A stretch of DNA of 18,415 nucleotides from Actinomycetes bacterium (GTDB lineage: Bacteria; Actinomycetota; Actinomycetes; Propionibacteriales; Nocardioidaceae), in NCBI GenBank assembly GCA_023252095.1, contig JAHEXN010000013.1, positions 4,358 through 22,772 of the forward strand, read 5' to 3'. The position numbers were made by a program, and so were the translations under genes. Positions 1 through 7,043 of the stretch are shown in pieces. The notes beneath the pieces were generated by a model. It was not told the DNA's origin and did not search any database. It worked only from the letters and a program-made list of their open reading frames with translations. Numbering within the stretch: position 1 is the first letter of the stretch; each line of letters opens with the position of its first letter.

Positions 1-849
1 GTCGGCGATGACACGGAAGCGGACGTCGTCGACGGGATCGGCGCCGTAGCGACGGCCCGTGAGCTCCTCGGCCTTCGCGATGACGGGGAAGACCTCGTCG
101 ATCTCGTACATGTTCTCCTTGCCCTGCAGGAGGTACGCGACGCGCTCGAGGCCCATGCCGGTGTCGATGTTCTGGTGCGGCAGAGGGCCGACGACCTCGA
201 ACTGGTCCTTTGCCCGGACGTCGGTGATCTCCTCCTGCATGAACACGAGGTTCCAGATCTCGAGGAAGCGGTCCTCGTCGGCCTCCGGGCCGCCGTCGGG
301 GCCGTACTGCGCGCCGCGGTCGACGTAGATCTCGCTGCACGGCCCGCCCGGACCGGGGACGCCCATGTGCCAGTAATTGTCGAGGAGCCCGCGGTTCTGG
401 ATGCGCTCGTCGGGCAGCCCGGCGATCTTCTTCCAGAGCTCGCGCGACTCGGTGTCGGAGTGGAGCACCGTGACCCAGATCGTGGCGGGGTCGAAGCCCA
501 GGCCGCCGTCGGCGACGGACCCCGTGATGAGGCTCCAGGCGTGCTCGATGGCCCCCGCCTTGAAGTAGTTGCCGAACGAGAAGTTGCCGTTCATCTGGAA
601 GAACGTGCCGTGCCGCGGCGTCTTGCCGACCTCCTCGATGTCGAGGGTGCGCACGCACTTCTGGACGCTCGTGGCCGTCGCAAACGGCGGCGTCTCCTGG
701 CCGAGGAAGTACGGCTTGAACGGCACCATGCCGGCATTGACGAACAGCAGGTTCGGGTCGTCGAACAACAGCGGGGCCGACGGCACGACGGTGTGGCCGG
801 CGGTCTCGAAGTGAGCGAGGAATCGGCGCCGGATCTCGGCGGTCTCCAT
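1..849 (-). CDS. alaS: Alanyl-tRNA synthetase, N-terminal part (cut by window edge)
   Basis: Class II aminoacyl-tRNA synthetase that charges tRNA-Ala with alanine in the cytoplasm. Only the first 283 codons are here, out of roughly 880-900 in the family, so the window holds the catalytic domain and lacks most of the tRNA-recognition, editing and C-Ala domains. The protein begins METAEIRRRFLAHF. Class II landmarks are visible: FVNAGMVPFKPYF at about 36-48, RTLDIEEVGKTPRHGTFFQM at 67-86, SFGNYFK at 91-97, and the motif 3 region NIDTGMGLERVAYL at 227-240. The ATG at 849-847 shares one base with the TGA of the DUF6167-like gene (TGATG), so alaS is probably translationally coupled to it. The truncation is the window edge, not a mutation. 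Confidence 0.97.
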   Translation of the reverse strand, partial: METAEIRRRFLAHFETAGHTVVPSAPLLFDDPNLLFVNAGMVPFKPYFLGQETPPFATATSVQKCVRTLDIEEVGKTPRHGTFFQMNGNFSFGNYFKAGAIEHAWSLITGSVADGGLGFDPATIWVTVLHSDTESRELWKKIAGLPDERIQNRGLLDNYWHMGVPGPGGPCSEIYVDRGAQYGPDGGPEADEDRFLEIWNLVFMQEEITDVRAKDQFEVVGPLPHQNIDTGMGLERVAYLLQGKENMYEIDEVFPVIAKAEELTGRRYGADPVDDVRFRVIAD

Positions 850-1154
850 CAGACGGTGTCCTTCGGGGCGTGGTTCGTGGGGATGCTGGTGAGCCCTGGA
901 TCGATGAGCTCTGGGGTGTCCGCACCGGCGGACGGGAGTGCAGCGCGACGGTACAGGTCACGCGCGACGTCGCGCTGCTTGGCCTCCATGCCGTCGCGGA
1001 CCTCGCCGGCCAGCTCCCGCAGGCCGAGTCCGAGTGCGGCGGCCTGGTCGGCGATGCCCGGGACGGAGAGGCGATGAGCGGCGCGCCGGGCCTTGACCGA
1101 CGCGTAGACGCCCGCAGCGGTACCGGCGACGAACCACACGACGCGCGGCGTCAT
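849..1154 (-). CDS. DUF6167-like small membrane-associated protein
   Basis: A 101-residue protein of unknown function. It starts MTPRVVWFVAGTAAGVYASV, a short hydrophobic N-terminal segment (about residues 4-19) followed by KARRAAHR. The middle (about 35-72) is charged and likely helical, and the C-terminus is polar. Length, N-terminus and position directly before alaS match the actinobacterial DUF6167 family; that assignment is from memory of the family, not a search. The ATG at 1154 overlaps the stop of the upstream gene by 4 nt (ATGA), and its own stop overlaps alaS by 1 nt. It is therefore the middle gene of a three-gene unit. An inner-membrane tether with a cytoplasmic helix fits the sequence, but no function can be stated. 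Confidence 0.8.
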   Translation of the reverse strand: MTPRVVWFVAGTAAGVYASVKARRAAHRLSVPGIADQAAALGLGLRELAGEVRDGMEAKQRDVARDLYRRAALPSAGADTPELIDPGLTSIPTNHAPKDTV

Positions 1155-1723
1155 CGGGCCTGCTCGGGGTCCGCGCCCGAGACCCAGGCCGTGCCGGGGT
1201 TCGGTGCGGCCGATGGCGTGTGGAGGCGGGCGGCCTGGCGCGCGGCGCGCTGGCGCTCACGCCGACGACGGGTGAACTCGCGCCGCATCAAGGCGGAGAT
1301 GCGGTCGCGCGACTCCGGTCGCAGGGCATGGGCGAGGCCGTGGACCAGGACCGCCACCCGGGTGGCCGGCCGGCTGAGCGCCGTCGCGACGACCTCGTGC
1401 TGGCTCGGCACCACGAAGACCTGACCGTCGACCACGCGTGTCTGCGACGGCGCGGAGGACGGGCGGACCACGAGGTCGCTGCTCTCGCCACGGCGGTCGA
1501 CCGACGGGTCGTACGGCACCGGCACGAGGGCCTCGGCGGCACGGCGACCCGCACGTTCCTGCGCCTGCCGCTCGTCCGCGGCGCGACGTGCCTCGAGCTC
1601 GGCCCGCAGCTCGGCACGGTCGCGGGCGACCGACCGGGCGACGCGGACGGTGACGACGGCAGCGATCAGGGCGACGACGGCGAGCGCCGCGGTGGCGGCG
1701 AGCACGACGACGTCGGTGGGCAT
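1151..1723 (-). CDS. Single-pass membrane protein with Arg/Ala/Glu-rich helix, unknown function
   Basis: A 190-residue protein with no recognised catalytic motif. Residues about 4-27 (VVVLAATAALAVVALIAAVV) form one transmembrane helix. A charged helix of Arg, Ala and Glu follows at about 28-65 (RSVARDRAELRAELEARR) and could be a coiled coil. A compact segment at about 66-140 contains VRPSSAPSQTRVVDGQVFVV and ALSRPATRVAVLVHGLAHAL. A very basic stretch follows at about 145-170 (RREFTRRRRERQRAARQAAR). In related genomes a DUF948-like or hypothetical membrane protein sits at this position. The ATG at 1723 lies 6 nt after a TAGCCT -10 box, so the mRNA may be leaderless. The stop overlaps the DUF6167-like gene by 4 nt. 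It probably heads the unit ending in alaS. Confidence 0.75.
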   Translation of the reverse strand: MPTDVVVLAATAALAVVALIAAVVTVRVARSVARDRAELRAELEARRAADERQAQERAGRRAAEALVPVPYDPSVDRRGESSDLVVRPSSAPSQTRVVDGQVFVVPSQHEVVATALSRPATRVAVLVHGLAHALRPESRDRISALMRREFTRRRRERQRAARQAARLHTPSAAPNPGTAWVSGADPEQAR

Positions 1724-1729
1724 GCACCG

Positions 1730-1735
1730 AGGCTA
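1730..1735 (-). promoter_or_regulatory. -10 box (TAGCCT) for the 1723-to-alaS unit
   Basis: On the minus strand TAGCCT is followed by 6 nt (CGGTGC) and then the ATG at 1723. TANNNT ending 6-7 nt before a start codon is the usual layout of actinobacterial leaderless promoters. No clear -35 hexamer is visible. Confidence 0.55.
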
Positions 1736-1755
1736 CTAGGGACGGGTGGGCCGGG

Positions 1756-3129
1756 TCACCGTGAGCGGTCGCGCAGGATCGCCCGCAGCCGGGCGAGCCG
1801 CTCGCGCAGCGATCCTTCGAACCCGTGTGGCGTCGGGACGTAGTACTCGGCCCCGTCGATCTCGTCGGGCGCGTACTGCTGGCCCGAGACCGCCCGCGGG
1901 TCGTTGTGGGGGTAGAGGTAGTCGTGGCCGTGGCCGAGCTTCTTGGCCCCGGAGTAGTGCGCGTCGCGCAGCGCGGGCGGCACCGGGCCCGCCTTGCCCG
2001 CGCGGACGTCGGCCAGCGCCGCGTCGATGGCCTTGTAGGCGGCGTTCGACTTGGGTGCGAGCGCGAGGTGCACGACGGCCTGGGCCAGCGGGATGCGTCC
2101 CTCCGGCAGGCCGATCATGGCCACAGCCTCCGCTGCGGCGACGACCGTGGGGAGCGCCGTGGGATCGGCCATGCCGACGTCCTCGCTGGCCGAGATGATG
2201 AGTCGGCGCGCGATGAACCGGGGGTCCTCCCCCGCCTCGATCATGCGGGCCAGGTAGTGCAGTGCGGCGTCGACATCGGAGCCGCGGATGCTCTTGATGA
2301 GCGCGCTCGCGACGTCGTAGTGCTGATCGCCCTGGCGGTCGTAGCGCACGGCGGCCTTGTCGACCGCGAGCGCGGCGTCCTCGACCCCGATCTCGGTCTT
2401 GCCCTGCGCGCGGGCCGCGCCGGCAGCCGCCTCGAGATAGGTGAGCGCTCGACGCCCGTCGCCACCGGCGAGGCGGACGAGGTGGTCCTTGCCCTCGTCG
2501 GTCAGCGTGACCGCACCGGCGAGGCCCCGCTCGTCGGTGACGGCGCGTTCCATCAGAGTGGCGATGTCGTCGTCGCTGAGGTTCTGGAGCGTCAGCAGCA
2601 GCGAACGGCTGAGCAGCGGCGAGATGACGCTGAAGTGCGGGTTCTCGGTCGTGGCCGCGACGAGGCTGACCCACCGGTTCTCGACACCGGGCAGCAGGGC
2701 GTCCTGCTGGGCCTTGCTGAACCGGTGGACCTCGTCGACGAACAGGACGGTCTCGCGGCCCGTGTTGGCCAGCGCCGTGCGTGCCCCGGCGATGACGTCG
2801 CGGACGTCCTTGACGCCGGCACTGACGGCCGACACCTCGACGAAGCGACGATCGGTGTGGTTGCTGATGAGGCTCGCGACCGTGGTCTTGCCGGTGCCGG
2901 GCGGCCCCCACAGCAGGATCGTGAGCGGCTGGTCGCCCTCGATGACCTGCCGCAGCGGTGAGCCCGGCGCCAGCAGGTGCTGCTGACCGACGAGCTCGTC
3001 GAGCGTGCGCGGCCGCATGCGGACCGCGAGCGGCGCGTTGCTCGACGCGCTGCCCGCGAGCGATCCGCCGGAGTCGCGGCGCGCCGCAGCGCCACCGCCG
3101 CCGGGCAGGTCGAACAGGCCGTCGCTCAC
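1756..3129 (-). CDS. rarA: Replication-associated recombination protein A (RarA/MgsA AAA+ ATPase)
   Basis: A 457-residue AAA+ ATPase related to clamp-loader subunits and RuvB. It acts at stalled or damaged replication forks. After a Gly/Ala/Ser-rich leader (about 1-32) comes the family block LAVRMRPRTLDELVGQQHLL (34-53). Walker A is GPPGTGKT at 75-82 and Walker B is LFVDEVHRF at 129-137. A sensor-type segment AATTENPHFSV follows, then the RarA C-terminal region with ARRLIISASEDVGMADP and the family hallmark HDYLYPHNDPRAVSGQQYAP. Length is normal. The GTG start at 3129 is chosen because MSDGLFDLPG is typical of actinobacterial RarA and because a TAGGCT -10 lies 6 nt upstream. aspS ends 20 bp before it, so rarA may use both read-through and its own promoter. 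Confidence 0.95.
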   Translation of the reverse strand: MSDGLFDLPGGGGAAARRDSGGSLAGSASSNAPLAVRMRPRTLDELVGQQHLLAPGSPLRQVIEGDQPLTILLWGPPGTGKTTVASLISNHTDRRFVEVSAVSAGVKDVRDVIAGARTALANTGRETVLFVDEVHRFSKAQQDALLPGVENRWVSLVAATTENPHFSVISPLLSRSLLLTLQNLSDDDIATLMERAVTDERGLAGAVTLTDEGKDHLVRLAGGDGRRALTYLEAAAGAARAQGKTEIGVEDAALAVDKAAVRYDRQGDQHYDVASALIKSIRGSDVDAALHYLARMIEAGEDPRFIARRLIISASEDVGMADPTALPTVVAAAEAVAMIGLPEGRIPLAQAVVHLALAPKSNAAYKAIDAALADVRAGKAGPVPPALRDAHYSGAKKLGHGHDYLYPHNDPRAVSGQQYAPDEIDGAEYYVPTPHGFEGSLRERLARLRAILRDRSR

Positions 3130-3135
3130 CCGGTG

Positions 3136-3141
3136 AGCCTA
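3136..3141 (-). promoter_or_regulatory. -10 box (TAGGCT) for rarA
   Basis: Minus-strand TAGGCT is followed by CACCGG and then the GTG start of rarA at 3129. The 6-nt spacing and TANNNT consensus suggest a leaderless transcript starting inside the 20-bp gap after aspS. No -35 is evident. Confidence 0.5.
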
Positions 3142-3149
3142 GTCGTCGG

Positions 3150-4931
3150 TCAGGACCCTTCCGAGCCGTTCTCGTCCTCGGGCTCGAAGTCGACGCCGGC
3201 CTCGGCGCGCTGCTCGTCCGTGATCGGCGCAGGAGCCGCGGTCAGCGGGTCGTAGCCGCCGCCGGACTTCGGGAACGCGATGACGTCGCGGATCGAGTCC
3301 GATCCCGTCAGCAGGGCCACGGTGCGGTCCCAGCCGAACGCGATGCCGCCGTGCGGCGGGGCACCGAAGGCGAACGCGTCGAGCAGGAAGCCGAACTTCT
3401 CCTCGGCCTCCTCGGCACCGATGCCCATGATCTCGAAGACGCGCTTCTGCACGTCCTGGCGATGGATTCGCAGCGAGCCGCCGCCGACCTCGTTGCCGTT
3501 GCAGACGATGTCGTAGGCCCAGGCGAGGGACTCCCCCGGCGTCGCGAGGGTCTCGACGTCCTGGGGCGCGGTGAACGCGTGGTGGACCGCGGTCCACTCG
3601 CCGCCACCCACCGCGACGTCGCCGGAGTCGAGCTCGCTGACGGGCTCGAACATCGGCCAGTCGACGACGAACGCGAACGCCCAGGCGGACTCGTCGATCA
3701 GGCCCTCACGGCGCGCGATCTCGACGCGCGCGGCGCCGAGCAGCTGGCGCATGGACTTGGTCGGACCGGCCGCGAAGTAGATCGCGTCACCGGGCTTCGC
3801 GCCCGCGGCGGCCGCCAGGCCGTCCCGCTCCACGTCGGAGAGGTTCTTGGCGACGGGACCGCCGAGGGTGCCGTCCTCCTGCACCAGCACGTAGGCCAGG
3901 CCACGTGCGCCGCGCTGCTTGGCCCACTCCTGCCAGCCGTCGAGCGTGCGACGCGGCTGGTCGGCGCCACCGGGGTGCACCACGGCGCCGACGTAGGGGG
4001 CCTGGAACACGCGGAACGGGGTGTCCTTGAAGTACTCGGTGAGCTCGGTGAGCTCCAGCTCGAAGCGCAGGTCGGGCTTGTCGGAGCCGTACTTGCTCAT
4101 CGCGTCGGCGTACGTGATGCGCGGGAACGGGCGCGGGAGCTCGACGTCGATGAGCTTCCAGAGCGCGGCGTAGATCTCCTCGGCCAGCGCGATGACGTCG
4201 TCCTGGTCGACGAAGCTCATCTCGATGTCGAGCTGGGTGAACTCGGGCTGACGGTCGGCCCGGAAGTCCTCGTCGCGGTAGCAGCGCGCGATCTGGTAGT
4301 ACCGCTCGAGCCCGCCGACCATCAGGAGCTGCTTGAAGAGCTGGGGGCTCTGCGGCAGGGCGTACCAGCTGCCGGGGCGAAGTCGTGCCGGCACCAGGAA
4401 GTCGCGCGCGCCCTCGGGGGTCGACCGGGTCAGCGTGGGGGTCTCGACCTCGACAAAGTCGTGGCGCGCCAGCACCTCGCGGGCCGTGGCGTTGACCTTC
4501 GAGCGCAGGCGCAGCGCAGCGGCCGGGCCCGAACGACGCAGGTCGAGGTAGCGGTGACGCAGGCGCGCCTCCTCGCCGACCTCGCCGGCACCCGAGGCTG
4601 CGGCGTCGTCGATCGGGAAGGGCAGCGGCGCCGATGCGCTGAGGATCTCGACGTCGTCGGCGACGACCTCGATCTCACCCGTCGCGATCGAGGCGTTCTC
4701 GTTGCCCGCGGGGCGGCGCTGGACCGTGCCGACGACCTTGAGGCAGTACTCGGCGCGCAGCTGGTGCGCGACGTCCTCGCGCACCACGACCTGCACGACA
4801 CCGCTGGCCTCGCGCAGGTCGATGAAGGCGACACCACCGTGATCGCGTCGGCGGGCGACCCAGCCGGCCAGCGTCACCTGCTGGCCGATGCTGTCGGCGG
4901 TCAGGGTGCCGGCGTCATGCGTGCGGATCAC
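3150..4931 (-). CDS. aspS: Aspartyl-tRNA synthetase, probably non-discriminating (Asp/Asn)
   Basis: A 593-residue bacterial-type class IIb synthetase that attaches Asp to tRNA-Asp. The N-terminal OB-fold anticodon-binding domain spans about 15-100 and contains GWVARRRDHGGVAFIDLR. The class II motif 2 region runs from ARCYRDEDFRADRQPEFTQ to DIEMSF at about 215-240, the bacterial GAD insert follows, and motif 3 GIAFGWDRTVALLTG is at 529-543. The anticodon domain has His31 and a Gly at 76, which fit residues reported for non-discriminating AspRS that also charges tRNA-Asn for GatCAB amidation. The start is GTG at 4931, overlapping the hisS stop by 4 nt (GTGA). The acidic tail (EPEDENGSEG) is unremarkable. 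It is cotranscribed with hisS; rarA follows after 20 bp. Confidence 0.97.
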   Translation of the reverse strand: MIRTHDAGTLTADSIGQQVTLAGWVARRRDHGGVAFIDLREASGVVQVVVREDVAHQLRAEYCLKVVGTVQRRPAGNENASIATGEIEVVADDVEILSASAPLPFPIDDAAASGAGEVGEEARLRHRYLDLRRSGPAAALRLRSKVNATAREVLARHDFVEVETPTLTRSTPEGARDFLVPARLRPGSWYALPQSPQLFKQLLMVGGLERYYQIARCYRDEDFRADRQPEFTQLDIEMSFVDQDDVIALAEEIYAALWKLIDVELPRPFPRITYADAMSKYGSDKPDLRFELELTELTEYFKDTPFRVFQAPYVGAVVHPGGADQPRRTLDGWQEWAKQRGARGLAYVLVQEDGTLGGPVAKNLSDVERDGLAAAAGAKPGDAIYFAAGPTKSMRQLLGAARVEIARREGLIDESAWAFAFVVDWPMFEPVSELDSGDVAVGGGEWTAVHHAFTAPQDVETLATPGESLAWAYDIVCNGNEVGGGSLRIHRQDVQKRVFEIMGIGAEEAEEKFGFLLDAFAFGAPPHGGIAFGWDRTVALLTGSDSIRDVIAFPKSGGGYDPLTAAPAPITDEQRAEAGVDFEPEDENGSEGS

Positions 4932-6262
4932 GGGGTCTTCTCCTCGGGTGGGGCGATGACGACCTGCGGACGCAGATCCTCGGAAGGGGGCGTCCAGGTG
5001 GCCGGATCGGCCTCGACCTGGTCGCCACTGCGGATGTCCTTGACGGTGTCCGGCGTACCGGGGAACCAGACGAACGGGATGCCACGGCGCTCGGCGTGCC
5101 GGAGCTGCTTGCCGAACTTGGCGGCGGACGGTGCGACCTCGGTCGAGATCCCCCGTCCTCGCAGCACTCCGGCCAGAGCCTGCGCGGCAGGGCGCTCGTT
5201 GTCGTCCGCGACCGCGACCAGCACGGCCGACGGCACCGAACGGCTGGCCGTCACACCGTCGCCGAGCAGGGCCGCGAGCAGGCGGGAGACGCCCAGCGAG
5301 ATGCCGACGCCCGGGTAGGTGCTGCGGTTGTCGGCCGCGAGCTTCTCGTAGCGTCCGCCCGAGCAGACCGAGCCGAGCTGCTCGAAGCCTGACAGTCGGG
5401 TCTCGAAGACCGTGCCGGTGTAGTAGTCGAGGCCGCGGGCGATGCGCAGATCAGCGGTGACCGTGACGCGGTCAGGCGCGACGATCGAGCCCACGACGTG
5501 GGCGAGCTCGGCCAGGCCCTCGGCGAGCAGCTCGTGCTCGACCCCGAGCGCCTCGACCTGCTGCACGAACGACGTGTCGGTCGTGACGATCTCGGCCAGG
5601 GCGAGCACCTTCGTCGCGCTGACGTCGTCGACACCGATCTCACCCAGCATGACCCGGATCTTCTCGGGGGTGACCTTGTCGAGCTTGTCGACGACCTGCA
5701 TCACGGCAGTGCTGTCGGTCAGTCCGAGGCCCAGGTAGAACCCCTCGAGGACCTTGCGGTTCGAGACCTGGAGCGTGGCGTGCGCGTCGGCCGATCCGAC
5801 GAGGTCCATCAGTCCGCCGAGCGCCTCGGTCATGACCTGGGCGACGTCGACGTCGGCGTGCGGCGACAGCACGTCGCGGCCCACGACGTCGATGTCGGCC
5901 TGCGTGAACTCGCGGTAGCGGCCCTGCTGCGGACGTTCGCCACGCCATACCTTCTGGACCTGGTAGCGGCGGAACGGGAAGTCGAGCGTGTTCGCGTTCT
6001 CGACGACGTAGCGCGCGAACGGCACCGTGAGGTCGAAGTGCAGGGCGAGCTCGGCGGCCTCCTCGCCGTGCAGGCGGCTGACGGCGTAGACCTCCTTGTC
6101 GATCTCGCCCTTGCGCAGGAGCACGTCGAGCGGCTCCACCGCACGCGTCTCGACCGACGCGAATCCGTGCAGCTCGAACGTCGTGCGCAGGTGGTCGAGC
6201 ACCGCCTGCTCGACGATGCGCTCGCGCGGCGTGTACTCCGGGAAGCCGGACAGCCTGGCCAT
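4928..6262 (-). CDS. hisS: Histidyl-tRNA synthetase
   Basis: A 444-residue class II synthetase that charges tRNA-His. It begins MARLSGFPEYTPRERIVEQA. The block HFDLTVPFARYVVENAN is at about 75-91, motif 2 WRGERPQQGRYREFTQADID at 106-125, the His-specific RGLDYYTGTVFE at 276-287, and CSGGRYEKL at 300-308. GVGISLGVSRLLAALL (about 318-333) is motif 3. The C-terminal anticodon-binding domain starts near SAVLVAVAD and ends in an acidic/proline tail. The ATG at 6262 shares one base with the stop of the upstream hydrolase (TGATG), and its stop overlaps the aspS GTG by 4 nt. This makes a tight unit hydrolase-hisS-aspS. The glyoxalase-like gene directly before hisS matches the arrangement known in Mycobacterium and Streptomyces. 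Confidence 0.97.
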   Translation of the reverse strand: MARLSGFPEYTPRERIVEQAVLDHLRTTFELHGFASVETRAVEPLDVLLRKGEIDKEVYAVSRLHGEEAAELALHFDLTVPFARYVVENANTLDFPFRRYQVQKVWRGERPQQGRYREFTQADIDVVGRDVLSPHADVDVAQVMTEALGGLMDLVGSADAHATLQVSNRKVLEGFYLGLGLTDSTAVMQVVDKLDKVTPEKIRVMLGEIGVDDVSATKVLALAEIVTTDTSFVQQVEALGVEHELLAEGLAELAHVVGSIVAPDRVTVTADLRIARGLDYYTGTVFETRLSGFEQLGSVCSGGRYEKLAADNRSTYPGVGISLGVSRLLAALLGDGVTASRSVPSAVLVAVADDNERPAAQALAGVLRGRGISTEVAPSAAKFGKQLRHAERRGIPFVWFPGTPDTVKDIRSGDQVEADPATWTPPSEDLRPQVVIAPPEEKTP

Positions 6263-6969
6263 CAGGCGAGCCCGTCGGCGATCTGGACGAGGTACGGATT
6301 GGTCGTGCGCTCGCGCCCCACGGAGGTCTGCGGTCCGTGGCCGGGCAGCACCACGACGTCGTCGCGCAGCGGCAGCACCTTGGTGCGCAGGCTGTCGATC
6401 ATCTCCGGGTGCGAGCCACCCACCAGGTCGGTGCGGCCGATCGAGCCGGCGAACAGGAAGTCTCCGGAGAACATGACCTGCGAGACCTCGTCGTTGTCGG
6501 GGTAGTCGATCAGGTAGTAGAGCGTGCCGGGCGTGTGACCCGGGACGTGCGCGACGGTGAAGGTGACTCCGTCGACGTCGAACGTCGCACCGTCGACCGC
6601 GTCGCGGACGTCGGCGGGCTCGACGAACTCGGGGAGCTCGCCGTCGAGGCCGAGCTGGCCACGCAGCATCGCGGCGGACTCGTTCGAGATCGCCGCCATC
6701 GGGTCGCTCAGGAGGTGGCGGTCGGCCGGGTGGATCCACACGGGGCATCCCCACTCGGCCGCGACGTCCTGCGCGCACCAGAGGTGGTCGAAGTGGCCGT
6801 GCGTCACGAGGACGGCCTGCGGCGTCAGGTCGTGCTCGGCGGCGACGGATCGGACCCCCTCGATCGCGTCCATGCCGGGGTCGACGACGGCGCACCCGGC
6901 ACCGGGACCGCGGGCGACGAGGTAGCAGTTCGCCTGCAGAGGACCGGCGGGAAAGGACGTCAGGAGCAC
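6262..6969 (-). CDS. Metallo-beta-lactamase-fold hydrolase (glyoxalase II-like)
   Basis: A 235-residue cytoplasmic metallohydrolase of the MBL superfamily. The metal-binding signature THGHFDH lies at 56-62 (H57, H59, D61, H62). The further ligands fit H145 in PGHTPG, D170 in SGDFLF and H211 in PGHGP. This set is that of hydroxyacylglutathione-hydrolase-like proteins; the physiological substrate cannot be read from sequence, and actinobacteria generally use mycothiol rather than glutathione. The start chosen is GTG at 6969, giving VLLTSFPAGPLQANCYLV, because the family begins this way and a TACCCT -10 ends 7 nt before it. An in-frame extension upstream to 7053 exists but would run through the divergent promoter. 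It is the first gene of the unit with hisS and aspS. Confidence 0.9.
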   Translation of the reverse strand: MLLTSFPAGPLQANCYLVARGPGAGCAVVDPGMDAIEGVRSVAAEHDLTPQAVLVTHGHFDHLWCAQDVAAEWGCPVWIHPADRHLLSDPMAAISNESAAMLRGQLGLDGELPEFVEPADVRDAVDGATFDVDGVTFTVAHVPGHTPGTLYYLIDYPDNDEVSQVMFSGDFLFAGSIGRTDLVGGSHPEMIDSLRTKVLPLRDDVVVLPGHGPQTSVGRERTTNPYLVQIADGLA

Positions 6970-6976
6970 GTGCGAC

Positions 6977-6982
6977 AGGGTA
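6977..6982 (-). promoter_or_regulatory. -10 box (TACCCT) for the hydrolase-hisS-aspS unit
   Basis: Minus-strand TACCCT is followed by 7 nt (GTCGCAC) and then the GTG at 6969, the spacing expected for a leaderless transcript. It supports choosing 6969 as the start of the hydrolase. No convincing -35 is visible. Confidence 0.55.
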
Positions 6983-7001
6983 CGCGAGGCCACGGATCGG
7001 T

Positions 7002-7032
7002 CCGGCGCCCCTCCTGTCCGACCGGCGTCCCT
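7002..7032. repeat. Pair of 11-bp direct repeats in the divergent promoter region
   Basis: CCGGCGCCCCT at 7002-7012 and CCGGCGTCCCT at 7022-7032 differ at one base and start 20 bp apart, close to two helical turns. They lie between the two divergent -10 boxes; the second copy ends at the first base of the DUF349 -10. This could be a tandem operator, or chance in GC-rich DNA. Confidence 0.4.
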
Positions 7033-7037
7033 AGACT
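7032..7037 (+). promoter_or_regulatory. -10 box (TAGACT) for the DUF349 gene
   Basis: TAGACT ends 6 nt before the ATG at 7044 (spacer GTGCCC), again a leaderless layout. It favours the ATG at 7044 over the GTG at 7038 as the start. Confidence 0.55.
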
Positions 7038-7043
7038 GTGCCC

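Noticed and set aside
1..849. A truncated alaS pseudogene
   Set aside because: The frame is open to the window edge with intact motifs; the missing part is outside the window.
3099..3129. A beta-clamp-binding motif at the RarA N-terminus (GLFDLP)
   Set aside because: It lacks the Gln of the QLxLF/QxxLxF consensus; resemblance is too weak to call.
2958..5318. A 786-codon plus-strand open frame across aspS
   Set aside because: Same antisense effect; the minus strand encodes full-length aspS and parts of rarA and hisS with all motifs.
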